This document shows, piece by piece, positions 10,318-22,363 of a stretch of DNA of 64,000 nt. Numbering within the stretch: position 1 is the stretch's first letter; each line of letters opens with the position of its first letter. The position numbers were made by a program, and so were the translations under genes. Source of the stretch: Enterococcus mundtii (GTDB lineage Bacteria; Bacillota; Bacilli; Lactobacillales; Enterococcaceae); the NCBI RefSeq assembly GCF_003957375.1, contig NZ_CP025473.1, positions 1,947,501 through 2,011,500 on the forward strand, given 5' to 3'. Below the pieces are notes generated by a model. That model saw only the letters and a list, made by a program, of their open reading frames with translations, searched no databases and had not been told where the DNA came from.

Positions 10318-11151
10318 ATGACATCCATTATTTTGGATCAAGAAGTCTATCACACAAATGATTTTTCTCCGTTTGCTTTAACGGATATTTTAACAGAGAA
10401 TTCGAAAAAAAAGCAACAAACTTTTCTGCATTTTTGGCAATATCAACAGACAGTTATTCTTGGTATGAAAGATACTCGGACATCCTTTTTAGCTGATGGG
10501 ATAAAGGCTATCCAAGATGCAGGATTTACACCGGTGATCCGCAATGCCGGTGGACTAGGTGTCGTTTCAGACCGAGGGATTTTGAATATCTCGTTGATTT
10601 TCCCACAAGAAGATGAGAACAAAATCTCGATCGATGAAGGCTACGAAAAAATGCTCGCTTTGACTCGCCAAGCTTTTCCTGTTTACGCAGACAAAATAAA
10701 AGCCTATGAAATCAAAGACTCATACTGTCCAGGTACATATGATCTTAGTATTGACGGTAAAAAATTTGCGGGGATTGCCCAACGTCGAATCAAAAACGGG
10801 ATTTCAGTCATGATGTATCTTAGCGTGAATGGCGACCAAGAAAGACGTGGCGAGTTGATGCGACGATTTTATCAACAAGCATTGAAAGAACAATTTGGTA
10901 CTGATGGCTACCCTGCCGTTAGACCAACAAGTATGGCGACATTAGAGGAATTATTCGATACGTCCTTGACTATCGTTCAAGTAAAAGATTCGTTTATCAA
11001 GGCATTTGATACAATGTATCCAACAAGTATTTCAATGGACTCTGACGCTTGGCAAGAAGCCAATGTCTTACCAGATAAGTGGCAAACACAAATCGAGCGC
11101 ATGAACCAACGAAATGCACTAAAGGAGCTGGCTTATGACAACACCTTATAA
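10318..11151 (+). CDS. lipL: Octanoyl-[GcvH]:protein N-octanoyltransferase (LipL type)
   Basis: A BPL/LPL-fold enzyme that in Bacillus moves octanoyl or lipoyl groups from GcvH to the E2 subunits of 2-oxoacid dehydrogenases. The 277 residues include the RNAGGLGVVSDRG loop and the DSYCPGTYDLSIDGKKFAG motif. Cys137 in this motif corresponds to the family's acyl-carrying Cys, which separates LipL from plain lipoate ligases. TAGGAG lies 8 nt before the ATG, and a -10-like TATAAT is at 10176-10181. The 3' end overlaps the next gene by 17 bp, so the two are translationally coupled. Confidence 0.85.
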   Translation: MTSIILDQEVYHTNDFSPFALTDILTENSKKKQQTFLHFWQYQQTVILGMKDTRTSFLADGIKAIQDAGFTPVIRNAGGLGVVSDRGILNISLIFPQEDENKISIDEGYEKMLALTRQAFPVYADKIKAYEIKDSYCPGTYDLSIDGKKFAGIAQRRIKNGISVMMYLSVNGDQERRGELMRRFYQQALKEQFGTDGYPAVRPTSMATLEELFDTSLTIVQVKDSFIKAFDTMYPTSISMDSDAWQEANVLPDKWQTQIERMNQRNALKELAYDNTL

Positions 11152-12505
11152 ATATAAAATGTTACCGATGGAAAAAGTCTTTAGAGATCCGGTGCATAAC
11201 TACATCCACGTGCAACATCAAGTGATCTTAGACTTGATCAATTCGAAAGAAGTCCAGCGATTACGGCGGATCAAGCAACTCGGCACTTCGTCATTTACTT
11301 TCCATGGCGCAGAACATAGCCGTTTCACTCATTCACTCGGTGTATATGAAATCTCCCGACGCATCTGTGATATTTTTTCAAGAAATTTCTCAATAGAAAA
11401 AATTGGTCCTTCTGGTTGGGATGATCGTGAACGTTTAGTCACTTTGTGTGCTGCCTTACTCCATGATATTGGCCATGGGCCTTATTCACATACCTTTGAA
11501 CATATTTTCCAGACCAATCATGAAGCAATCACTGTAGAGATCATTACTTCGCCAGAAACGGAAGTCTATCAGATTTTGAATCGTGTCGAAGAAGGTTTTC
11601 CTGAGAAAGTGGCTAGTGTGATCCAAAAAACGTATCCAAATCCACAAGTCGTCCAAATGATTTCTAGCCAAATCGATGCCGATCGCATGGATTACCTTTT
11701 ACGCGATGCCTACTTTACAGGTACAGAATATGGTACGTTCGATTTGACAAGGATTTTGCGTGTGATTCGCCCCTATCAAGGTGGAATCGCCTTTTCCATG
11801 AATGGGATGCACGCAGTAGAGGATTATATCGTCAGTCGCTATCAGATGTATGTCCAAGTATACTTTCATCCAGTTTCTCGGGGAATGGAAGTCGTCTTAG
11901 AGCATCTGCTGCATCGTGCCCATGAACTTTATCACCAAAATGATGATAGTTTTGCACGTCATTCACAGTTACTGTTGCCATTTTTAGATGGCACATTTAG
12001 TTTAGATGAGTACTTAAAGCTGGATGATGGCGTCTTAAATACGTGTTTCAGTCAATGGACGGATTCATCTGATCCAATCCTTAGTGACTTAGCCAAACGC
12101 TTCTTAAATCGTAAACCATTGAAATCAGCGATGTTTTCTGGTGATCGTCAGTCACCACTGATTGCTGAATTGACCTCTTTGGTCGAAAAAGTTGGCTACA
12201 ATCCAAACTATTATACAGCCATCAATTCAAGCTATGACCTGCCTTATGATTTTTACCGTCCAGAAGAAGGCAGACATCGCACACAAATCGAAATCTTGCG
12301 AAATGACGGAACTTTGATAGAATTATCAGAGGTCAGTCAATTAGTTGCTGCACTCGCAGGGCAAGAACAAGGAGATGAACGCTTCTTCTTTCCGAAAGAA
12401 ATGGTCGATCCTACCTTGCGTAATCACTATGATCTTTTTGATGAAACCTACCAAGAATTTGCGCGTCATATCCATAATGGCGCATTGATTGAAGAAATAA
12501 ACTAA
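11135..12505 (+). CDS. HD-domain dNTP triphosphohydrolase (YwfO / EF1143-like)
   Basis: A metal-dependent phosphohydrolase of 456 residues. The HD motif is visible as HSRFTHSLGVYE followed by ALLHDIGHGPYSHTFEH, with the downstream Asp in SSQIDADRMDYLLRDAYFTG. The protein is very similar to what I recall of E. faecalis EF1143, a characterised dNTPase that controls nucleotide pools. AAAGGAG lies 7 nt before the ATG, inside the end of lipL, and the next HAD gene begins 14 bp after the stop, so the three genes form one operon. Substrate preference here is inferred from the homologue. Confidence 0.85.
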   Translation: MTTPYKYKMLPMEKVFRDPVHNYIHVQHQVILDLINSKEVQRLRRIKQLGTSSFTFHGAEHSRFTHSLGVYEISRRICDIFSRNFSIEKIGPSGWDDRERLVTLCAALLHDIGHGPYSHTFEHIFQTNHEAITVEIITSPETEVYQILNRVEEGFPEKVASVIQKTYPNPQVVQMISSQIDADRMDYLLRDAYFTGTEYGTFDLTRILRVIRPYQGGIAFSMNGMHAVEDYIVSRYQMYVQVYFHPVSRGMEVVLEHLLHRAHELYHQNDDSFARHSQLLLPFLDGTFSLDEYLKLDDGVLNTCFSQWTDSSDPILSDLAKRFLNRKPLKSAMFSGDRQSPLIAELTSLVEKVGYNPNYYTAINSSYDLPYDFYRPEEGRHRTQIEILRNDGTLIELSEVSQLVAALAGQEQGDERFFFPKEMVDPTLRNHYDLFDETYQEFARHIHNGALIEEIN

Positions 12506-12519
12506 CTAAGGAGAATGTT

Positions 12520-13329
12520 ATGTCTATCAAATTAGTCGCTATCGATATCGATGGTACCCTTTTAAACGAAAAAAGAGAAATCACACAAGAAGTAAAAGAA
12601 GCAATTGCAAGCGCTGTGGAAAAAAACGTGGCGATCGTACTATGTACAGGTCGTCCGCTTCCAGGAGTCAAAAACCAATTGAATGAATTGGGATTATACC
12701 AAGACAACGATTATGTGATCACTTATAACGGTGCATTAGTCCAGCAAACAAAATCCGGTAAAATCATTGCTCGTCATGGCTTGACTTATGAAGATTTCTT
12801 GGAGATCGAAGTCATGGCCAGACGTGTGGGAAGTCATTTGCATTCGATCGATGATCAAACAATCTATACAACGAATCGTGATATCAGTCCCTATACTGTC
12901 CATGAAGCTTTTTTAGTCAACATGCCATTGAAATATCGGACAGCTGATGAAATGACACCTGATATGAGTATCGTGAAGATGATGATGATCGATGAACCAG
13001 CGATCCTAGATGCTGCCATCGCTCGTTTACCACAAACTTTCCGCGAAAAATATACGACTGTCAAGAGTTCACCTTTCTACTTTGAAATCTTGAACAAAGA
13101 AGCTAGTAAAGGCGCTGCTGTTGCTAACTTAGCCCAACATCTAGGAATCAAACAAGAGGAAATCATGGCGATCGGTGACAACGAAAATGATTTGTCGATG
13201 ATCGAATACGCTGGATTAGGCGTGGCGATGGGAAATGCCGTTCCGTTGATAAAAGAAGCAGCTAATGTGGTTACTGCAACTAACGATGAACACGGTGTGG
13301 CCGAAGCAATCAAAAAATATGTCTTGTAA
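12520..13329 (+). CDS. Cof-type HAD-superfamily phosphatase
   Basis: A 269-residue sugar-phosphate or nucleotide phosphatase of the YidA/Cof subfamily. Motif I is IDIDGTLLN with the nucleophile Asp, motif II is CTGRP, motif III Lys lies in NKEASKGAA, and motif IV is AIGDNENDLSMI. A C2-type cap domain lies between residues of about 85 and 190. It is the third gene after lipL and the HD protein. The exact substrate cannot be read from sequence. Confidence 0.9.
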   Translation: MSIKLVAIDIDGTLLNEKREITQEVKEAIASAVEKNVAIVLCTGRPLPGVKNQLNELGLYQDNDYVITYNGALVQQTKSGKIIARHGLTYEDFLEIEVMARRVGSHLHSIDDQTIYTTNRDISPYTVHEAFLVNMPLKYRTADEMTPDMSIVKMMMIDEPAILDAAIARLPQTFREKYTTVKSSPFYFEILNKEASKGAAVANLAQHLGIKQEEIMAIGDNENDLSMIEYAGLGVAMGNAVPLIKEAANVVTATNDEHGVAEAIKKYVL

Positions 13330-13340
13330 AAGTAATGAAT

Positions 13341-13396
13341 AAAAACAGCTCATTTCGAAGACCGAGGTATCGGCTCTTTCTTATGAGCTGTTTTTT
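13341..13396. terminator. Convergent terminator between the HAD and Nudix genes
   Basis: AAAAACAGCTCAT / ATGAGCTGTTTTTT arms with a smaller CCGA/TCGG hairpin inside. A-rich on one side and T-rich on the other, so it works in both directions. Confidence 0.85.
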
Positions 13397-13398
13397 GT

Positions 13399-13842
13399 TC
13401 AATTTTGCTTCATCGCTAGCCATTTTTCCACTGCCCAACGATGACTTCCTCGTTTTAATTTTTCTAAGGCCGTTTCAGGAGTGACCCACCAGATCAATTG
13501 GTCTTTTTCGGTCGGTTCCCCTATCTTTTGCCAACTCTTTGCTACATAAAAATAGCCAGGATTGTGGAAGTAAGTTTTTCGATGGTTTGAGTAAAAATAT
13601 TCCGCTGCTTCTCCTAGATAACAAGCAATCTCTGCGCTGATCCCCATTTCCTCCAGTAATTCACGAGAAATCGCTTCTTCATTTGTTTCCTGTCCCTCTT
13701 TTTCACCGCCTGGCAAAAAAAAGGCACCATTTGGCGCTTCGATCATTGCGATTTTCCCATGTGTTTCGACAATGATATACGCTGCGTAACGGTCTTGGTA
13801 ATTTGCAGACTCGTCTTTTTCGCCAAACATTGGGTTTTCCAT
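13399..13842 (-). CDS. Nudix hydrolase
   Basis: A 147-residue pyrophosphohydrolase. The Nudix box runs from GGEKEGQETNEEAISRELLEE through MGI, with the metal-binding REXXEE core intact. The preceding strand AMIEAPNGAFFLPGG is typical of MutT/ADP-ribose-type members. AAGGGA lies about 9 nt before the ATG. It is convergent with the HAD phosphatase and shares its terminator. Substrate not predictable; YjhB- or MutT-like housecleaning is the usual assumption. Confidence 0.85.
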   Translation of the reverse strand: MENPMFGEKDESANYQDRYAAYIIVETHGKIAMIEAPNGAFFLPGGEKEGQETNEEAISRELLEEMGISAEIACYLGEAAEYFYSNHRKTYFHNPGYFYVAKSWQKIGEPTEKDQLIWWVTPETALEKLKRGSHRWAVEKWLAMKQN

Positions 13843-13975
13843 AGGTATTGTCCCTTCATCTTTTTCTTTCTATTCTACATGAGAGTTTTCTCATAAACAA
13901 GCACAAACCCATAGCGTACTTGAAATTTTTGATATGATAATGTGGAAAAGGTAAAATAGAAAGGAAGATATACTT

Positions 13976-14350
13976 ATGAAAATGGCTCATACTTGCGTCC
14001 GTGTCAAAGATCTTGACGCTTCTTTAAAATTCTATCAAACAGCATTCGGCTTTGAAGAAAGTCGTCGCCGCGATTTTCCAGAAAACAAGTTTACGCTGGT
14101 TTATTTGACTTTACCAGGAGACGATTACGAATTAGAGTTAACTTACAACTATGATCATGAAGGCTATGATTTAGGAAACGGTTACGGTCATATCGCTATT
14201 TCAGTTGAAGACTTAGAAGCACTTCATGAAAAACATCAAGCAGCAGGCTTCAACGTGACTGACTTGAAAGGACTGCCAGGAACAGCTCCGTCTTATTACT
14301 TCGTTGTCGATCCTGATGGTTACAAAATCGAAGTCATTCGTACAAAATAA
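13976..14350 (+). CDS. Glyoxalase / VOC family protein (lactoylglutathione lyase-like)
   Basis: A 124-residue vicinal-oxygen-chelate protein, close to GloA-type glyoxalase I. The two beta-alpha-beta-beta-beta modules are seen as MAHTCVRVKDLDASLKFYQT and YGHIAISVEDLEALHEKHQ. The putative metal ligands His (MAHT), Glu (YELELT), His (YGHIAI) and Glu (YKIEVI) are all present. Monocistronic, between two terminators. Enterococci lack abundant glutathione in many strains, so the true thiol or substrate is open. Confidence 0.85.
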   Translation: MKMAHTCVRVKDLDASLKFYQTAFGFEESRRRDFPENKFTLVYLTLPGDDYELELTYNYDHEGYDLGNGYGHIAISVEDLEALHEKHQAAGFNVTDLKGLPGTAPSYYFVVDPDGYKIEVIRTK

Positions 14351-14363
14351 ATAGAGCAACACT

Positions 14364-14411
14364 AAAAAACAGAGGATGTGAACACCGTGTGTCAACTTCC
14401 TCTGTTTTTTT
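14364..14411. terminator. Convergent terminator between the glyoxalase gene and ntpJ
   Basis: AAAAAACAGAGGA / TCCTCTGTTTTTTT arms with an inner imperfect stem; it serves both converging genes. Confidence 0.85.
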
Positions 14412-14431
14412 GTTCTTAAAACCTCTTACTA

Positions 14432-15778
14432 TTAACCGATCAATACGCTCTCTTCTGGATATTTGTACTTCGTCCCTACTTGATTTCCTTTTACAAGGAT
14501 AGAGAAAAAGACGGTTAAAATCCCTACACGTCCGATATACATCAATGACATGATGAGCAGTTTGCCGACTTCTGTCAGATCTGGTGTCAACCCCATTGTC
14601 AAACCAACTGTTCCAAACGCTGAGAACACTTCAAAAGCAATATATTCGATGCCTGAAGTTTCTGGGATCGTCTCAGTCACCGACAAGACCATGATCGCCA
14701 ACATACATAAAGACAATGTAACGAAAAACAACGTCAGTGCGCGAAGTACTGCTGCTGGGCGAATCGTTCGTCCAAAAGCTTCAGCTCTAGTTTTCCCATT
14801 AAATGTCGCATGCATTTGAATCAATAAGATGCCCAAAGTAGTGGTCTTTAACCCACCAGCTGTTGAACCTGATGTTCCACCGATATACATCAAGATCATT
14901 GTCAACATCAAGCCGGCATGACTCATTTGTAAATAGTCGATGGAGTAGTAACCAGCTGTTCTTGGTGTGACACTCAGGAAGAACGTATTTGCTAAACGTT
15001 CAAGATAAGTTCCTTCAACTAGATGGATCGCATTTTGTTCGGTAAAGAAAAAGACGATAAAACCACCCACCAATAAGCCGCCAGTGACAATCAATGCAAT
15101 TTTTGAGTGAAGAGTGATTTTCTTTACTTTATGATAACTAAGTAGATCCCGCCAAACAATAAAACCTAATCCTCCAGCAATGATCAGTGCAGAGACCACC
15201 ATTAAGAGATAGATGTTTGGCTGATCATTTGCTAAGCTATCCCCTAACAAATCAAATCCAGCATTACAAAAACTTGATACGGCATGGAAGATGCTGTACC
15301 AAATCCCTTTTGTCCATCCGTAAGTCGGTACAAATGTAAAACTCAAGGCAAGTGCTCCCAGCCCTTGGATGACCATTGCGAATTTCAAGATATAGAGCAT
15401 CAAACTCATAACACCTGACATGATTTCAAGATTCAATGCTTCTTTCAGTAAGATCCGCATACTAAAACTGACTTTTTTCTTCGCTACTGCAAAGAAAATA
15501 ATGGGGATCATCATAAAACCTAAACCACCGATCTCGATCAAAACCATGATCAGAAACTGACCGGCTTCATTCCAATGCGCCGCAGTGTTCAACGTAGTCA
15601 AGCCAGTGACACAGACGGCTGAAGTTGCAGTAAATAATGCATCAATATAATTCGTCGGTTCGCCACTTTTACTAAAGAAAGGCAAAGTAAGTAAACTGCC
15701 ACCAACTAAGATCAAAAGAAAAAAGCCAACAGCAATCAATTGAACTGGTGACAGTTGTTTTGTTATCCTCTGTTTCAT
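14432..15778 (-). CDS. ntpJ: Potassium uptake membrane subunit (NtpJ / KtrB family)
   Basis: K+-translocating subunit of a Ktr-type system; in E. hirae ntpJ is the last gene of the ntp locus and encodes the KtrII transporter. The 448-residue protein has four K+-pore repeats, with filter-like segments TSAVCVTGL, SSFCNAGFD, SVTPRTAGY and FSAFGTVGL, and about 8-10 membrane helices. The ATG at 15778 follows GAGGAG by 8 nt; the frame is open 15 codons further upstream but without a site. No cytoplasmic KtrA partner is encoded nearby. A strong terminator separates it from ntpD, so it is probably expressed on its own. Confidence 0.92.
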   Translation of the reverse strand: MKQRITKQLSPVQLIAVGFFLLILVGGSLLTLPFFSKSGEPTNYIDALFTATSAVCVTGLTTLNTAAHWNEAGQFLIMVLIEIGGLGFMMIPIIFFAVAKKKVSFSMRILLKEALNLEIMSGVMSLMLYILKFAMVIQGLGALALSFTFVPTYGWTKGIWYSIFHAVSSFCNAGFDLLGDSLANDQPNIYLLMVVSALIIAGGLGFIVWRDLLSYHKVKKITLHSKIALIVTGGLLVGGFIVFFFTEQNAIHLVEGTYLERLANTFFLSVTPRTAGYYSIDYLQMSHAGLMLTMILMYIGGTSGSTAGGLKTTTLGILLIQMHATFNGKTRAEAFGRTIRPAAVLRALTLFFVTLSLCMLAIMVLSVTETIPETSGIEYIAFEVFSAFGTVGLTMGLTPDLTEVGKLLIMSLMYIGRVGILTVFFSILVKGNQVGTKYKYPEESVLIG

Positions 15779-16002
15779 TCGAATCACTCCTCTAAGACCG
15801 TTAGCTACCTTCGCAACGAACAAATGAAGTAGCTATTGCTCTCACGGATGTAAAAGTAAGTCCGCCAAACGCTCGCTCTCTTTTCATCCCTTATCTTACC
15901 CTGTTTTTCTTCTTCCAGCAAAGAATTTGAGTCTTTTTCCTCCTTTATACCTGTTCGTTTGATACACATGCTTTTGAACAAACAATAGAAACGCTCAAAT
16001 AA
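15779..16002 (-). promoter_or_regulatory. ntpJ leader with candidate promoter and hairpin
   Basis: No supported gene lies here. The minus strand has TTGCTG, 17-nt spacer, TAAGAT as a possible promoter, then a leader of about 110 nt. Just before the ntpJ ribosome site it can fold a TAGCTACTTC / GAAGGTAGCTA stem (15802-15835, one bulge), and upstream a short CGGA/TCCG hairpin. This could be structural regulation of a K+ transporter. I could not match it to the known c-di-AMP (ydaO) or other riboswitch consensus. A 53-codon frame in the same stretch lacks a ribosome site. Confidence 0.4.
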
Positions 16003-16103
16003 GTTCTACAAAAAGAAAAAACTCCTGATAAGAAGCCATAAACGTCCGAAATTAGTTAAAGATAATTTACGACATTTATGGCCTATTCTTCGGAGCTTAG
16101 AAC
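16003..16103 (-). terminator. Long terminator hairpin after ntpD (dispersed hairpin family)
   Basis: The minus-strand RNA folds GAAGAATAGGCCATAAATGTC against GACGTTTATGGCTTCTTATC with outer CTCC/GGAG pairs, followed by TTTTTTCTTTTT. Short outer repeats GTTCTA/TAGAAC flank it. It should terminate the main ntp transcript before ntpJ. Its base (GATAA..AAGCC, CGGAGCT) resembles the hairpin at 43191. Confidence 0.8.
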
Positions 16104-16152
16104 TGTAGCTCGAATGAACGAACAACGTGACTAATTTGCTCGGATGGCTTAG

Positions 16153-16788
16153 CTAATCAGCGTTCCCCATATTTTTCACTTTGATCAAGCGAGTCACTTC
16201 CGCACGTTCATTTTCTTCTAACTTCATCTTGATATAATAGATCGTTTCTTCTAGTTGTGGGATCGTCATGTACTCTAACGCATTCACTCTGCGCCGTGTT
16301 TTTTCGATCTCACCGGCCATGAGTTGACAGGTTTTTTCGATCTCTGTCAACTCAAGGAGTTTAGGCAGAAATGAGGTAAAACGATCGATCGAACGGTCTA
16401 ATTCTGCATTGGAATTCAAATAGCCATAATCCACCGGTGCTTCGCCTAGCTGTTCGTCATATTCAAAATTCATGATCGGTACTTTGACGCTCATGATGTT
16501 TTTTTCGATAACAGCTAACTCGACATTTTCAGCCGGTAGTACAAACAATTCATCAATGAAGGCTTCAGGTAATGAAGCTTTCGCAAGGACAAAATCGCTC
16601 ATAGCTGCTGTCATTTCTTTTTCCACTATTTGGCGCAGTTCATTGTTCTTACGGATCAGTAGGATGAATTGACGCATCAATTCATCCTGCTTATCCTTCA
16701 ACAATTTGTGTCCTCTTGTTGCAGTTGTCAATTGTTTTTTGAGTCGTGTCAATTCCATTCGTGTCGGATTAACATTTAATCGAACCAT
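16153..16788 (-). CDS. ntpD: V-type Na+-ATPase subunit D (central stalk)
   Basis: Central rotor shaft subunit of the V1 part. The 211-residue coiled-coil protein begins [20 protein letters not shown], nearly the same as I recall for E. hirae NtpD. Long helices lie at residues of about 5-60 and 140-205. The ATG at 16788 lies about 10 nt after GGGGAG; the frame extends 12 codons further into the end of ntpB. It starts 7 bp after the ntpB stop and is followed by the operon terminator. No ntpH-like small gene with a ribosome site was found after it. Confidence 0.95.
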   Translation of the reverse strand: MVRLNVNPTRMELTRLKKQLTTATRGHKLLKDKQDELMRQFILLIRKNNELRQIVEKEMTAAMSDFVLAKASLPEAFIDELFVLPAENVELAVIEKNIMSVKVPIMNFEYDEQLGEAPVDYGYLNSNAELDRSIDRFTSFLPKLLELTEIEKTCQLMAGEIEKTRRRVNALEYMTIPQLEETIYYIKMKLEENERAEVTRLIKVKNMGNAD

Positions 16789-16795
16789 CAGACAC

Positions 16796-19946
<3,151 letters not shown>

Positions 19947-19966
19947 TGCACTATCTCCTTTACATT

Positions 19967-20278
19967 CTATAAGATATTTTGTCCAACTGCTTTTTCCACA
20001 CTCTTTTGGATTTCTGCTACGCCGATCCCCATCGTTCCTTGATGGCTAGGGATTAGGACAATTGCTGGCGTCATCGATTCTTTGTAACGTTCAATCGTCT
20101 CAGGTGTCATCGTCGCCGATTGTTCTGTGACATAGATCACTCCATAGGCGCTTTTTGCCATTTGTTCGATTGCGCGCCTCACTTCTTGTGGCTCTGTCGC
20201 ATAGTGCACATCAAACCCAAATAACTTAAATGGTAAAACAGAATCTTTGTCGCCAACGACACCGATTTTATGCGTCAT
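19967..20278 (-). CDS. ntpG: V-type Na+-ATPase subunit F (NtpG)
   Basis: Small central-stalk subunit corresponding to eukaryotic/archaeal subunit F, named NtpG in E. hirae. At 103 residues it has the Rossmann-like start [20 protein letters not shown] and [12 protein letters not shown]. Its ATG overlaps the end of ntpC by 11 bp, so translation is coupled. Twenty base pairs separate it from ntpA. Confidence 0.94.
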   Translation of the reverse strand: MTHKIGVVGDKDSVLPFKLFGFDVHYATEPQEVRRAIEQMAKSAYGVIYVTEQSATMTPETIERYKESMTPAIVLIPSHQGTMGIGVAEIQKSVEKAVGQNIL

Positions 20279-21254
20279 AGACTTGTCTCACCCTTTCTCT
20301 GATTGTTTCATTGTCAAAGTGATTTTTCTTACCGATCACTAATAACCGAAGATTTTTACTCTCAATTTCTTTTGCATTCAAGAAAGCAAGTAAAGGCAAC
20401 GGGCCAAAAGCCTGCGTTTGTGCGGCTTCATACAGCGAAGATAAGTAATCGTCTTTGATTTGTTCTAATCGAACAAAATCTAGTTCTCCTTCATGGATCG
20501 CAGGTTCGATCAATTGACGATAATCTGTTGTTTGCAGAAAGTTCAAATAGGTATCCAACTCGCTTTTGACGAAACTCAAAAACGTTTCTTTCGGGATACT
20601 GCCAGAACTTGAAAGTACTGCGGTCATAAATCCGCTGGATCGTTGTTGCAAGATACCGCGTGCCATCGTCGTGATATTAGTCAAATCAATAAACGCAATG
20701 ATTTCTTCCAGTAATTCCGGATACCCAAGTTTCTCTCCAAGACGGCGTTGCTCTGTCAAGAAATAGCGATCATAGATAACATCGATTCCTTGTAACACAG
20801 AGGATTCTTCGCAATATTCATGGACTTCACGAATACTATCCATCAACTGCGAAGGCAATTCTGTAGAGGCTTGTGTATGGATTGCTTGCTTTAACGCTTC
20901 GCATGAATAAAAACCATCGTTACGGTACAGGTGATCCAGATTTTTGCCCGTCATCTCAGCTTTTGTCAGGACTTTTAAATTATGGAACGTATAACGCATC
21001 GTATAGATCCAAACGACTTCAGGTTCTGGCGCCGACTCTTTCAACCAGGTAAATAGTTTGCCCGATTCAGCCAACAGATTTTCCTCAAAGTCCCGTTCAA
21101 AACCTTCGTAGATATAAGGATGATAAATCGTTGTCTTTAACATTTCGCCTAATGCGTCTAATGATTTCGCCTGGATCATGCGATCAAAGTCTTCTTTTGA
21201 TAAAAGTTCTAATTCTCTTCCACGAATCAAGGGATTTAATTCATGATAATCCAT
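20268..21254 (-). CDS. ntpC: V-type Na+-ATPase subunit C (NtpC)
   Basis: Funnel-shaped all-helical socket (eukaryotic d / AC39-like) linking the central stalk to the rotor ring. The protein has 328 residues. Start [20 protein letters not shown], with the repeated three-helix pattern typical of the family and a conserved ending ([20 protein letters not shown]). GGAGG lies 9 nt before the ATG. It lies between ntpE and ntpG in the standard ntp order. Confidence 0.94.
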   Translation of the reverse strand: MDYHELNPLIRGRELELLSKEDFDRMIQAKSLDALGEMLKTTIYHPYIYEGFERDFEENLLAESGKLFTWLKESAPEPEVVWIYTMRYTFHNLKVLTKAEMTGKNLDHLYRNDGFYSCEALKQAIHTQASTELPSQLMDSIREVHEYCEESSVLQGIDVIYDRYFLTEQRRLGEKLGYPELLEEIIAFIDLTNITTMARGILQQRSSGFMTAVLSSSGSIPKETFLSFVKSELDTYLNFLQTTDYRQLIEPAIHEGELDFVRLEQIKDDYLSSLYEAAQTQAFGPLPLLAFLNAKEIESKNLRLLVIGKKNHFDNETIRERVRQVYDA

Positions 21255-21268
21255 TCATCGATCCCTCC

Positions 21269-21853
21269 TTACTCGAATAGTTGTTTCGCAATTTCAAAGC
21301 GCATTTGTTCTTGCACTTCTTGTACTAGATCACTATAGACCAAGTTGTATTGTACACCTTGGTCATCAATCAAAAATCCTGCTTCTTTGGCAATCCTTCG
21401 ATCGCTTAGATGCAAGGTAAAAGGTAACTGTTGATTCCACTTTGTCACTACTTCATTAGTTAAAATGGCAGCAGATTTTTCTCCGGCTAATAAAGTAACA
21501 TCACCAGATAAGGATAAATTCTGTACCATTTTGAACATGATGGCAAGTTGATCTTCTCCTGGCCAATTTTCTAATTCTTGACGTGCTTCAGCAAACAAAC
21601 GATGTAAAAATTCTTGTTTTTCATTGAGTGTTGCTTGACGCACTTCCACCTGTTGGCGATTTCTTAATTGACGGTAACTCTTTTCGATTTCTTCAAGCTC
21701 TTTCGATTTTTGCTTTTCATTGTCTGCTTCTAAACGCGCACGCTCGATTTTGAACTGCTGATCGATTTTTTCACGTTCTGCTTTTTCAAACGCCGCTCGT
21801 TCTGCTTCAGCTGTTTCATTCATTTGACGAATGATATTATCAATGGCGTTCAT
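21269..21853 (-). CDS. ntpE: V-type Na+-ATPase subunit E (peripheral stalk)
   Basis: Peripheral stalk subunit paired with the small subunit NtpF. The 194-residue protein has an N-terminal charged coiled coil (residues of about 5-95, rich in Glu, Arg and Gln) and a globular C-terminal head (LLAGEKSAAILTNEVVTKW and AGFLIDDQGVQYNLVYSDLV). The ATG at 21853 follows AAGGAGGAAAAACA; eight further in-frame codons upstream are part of the intergenic site. It lies 16 bp after ntpK. Confidence 0.94.
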   Translation of the reverse strand: MNAIDNIIRQMNETAEAERAAFEKAEREKIDQQFKIERARLEADNEKQKSKELEEIEKSYRQLRNRQQVEVRQATLNEKQEFLHRLFAEARQELENWPGEDQLAIMFKMVQNLSLSGDVTLLAGEKSAAILTNEVVTKWNQQLPFTLHLSDRRIAKEAGFLIDDQGVQYNLVYSDLVQEVQEQMRFEIAKQLFE

Positions 21854-21869
21854 TGTTTTTCCTCCTTGT

Positions 21870-22343
<474 letters not shown>

Positions 22344-22363
22344 TTAAAATTCCTCCAATTTTT

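Noticed and set aside
15800-15980. A 53-codon minus-strand frame between ntpD and ntpJ as a possible ntpH
   Set aside because: No ribosome site precedes its ATG, its sequence is low-complexity Lys/Arg/Glu and overlaps a likely promoter and leader hairpin, and I cannot recall the E. hirae NtpH sequence well enough to match it.
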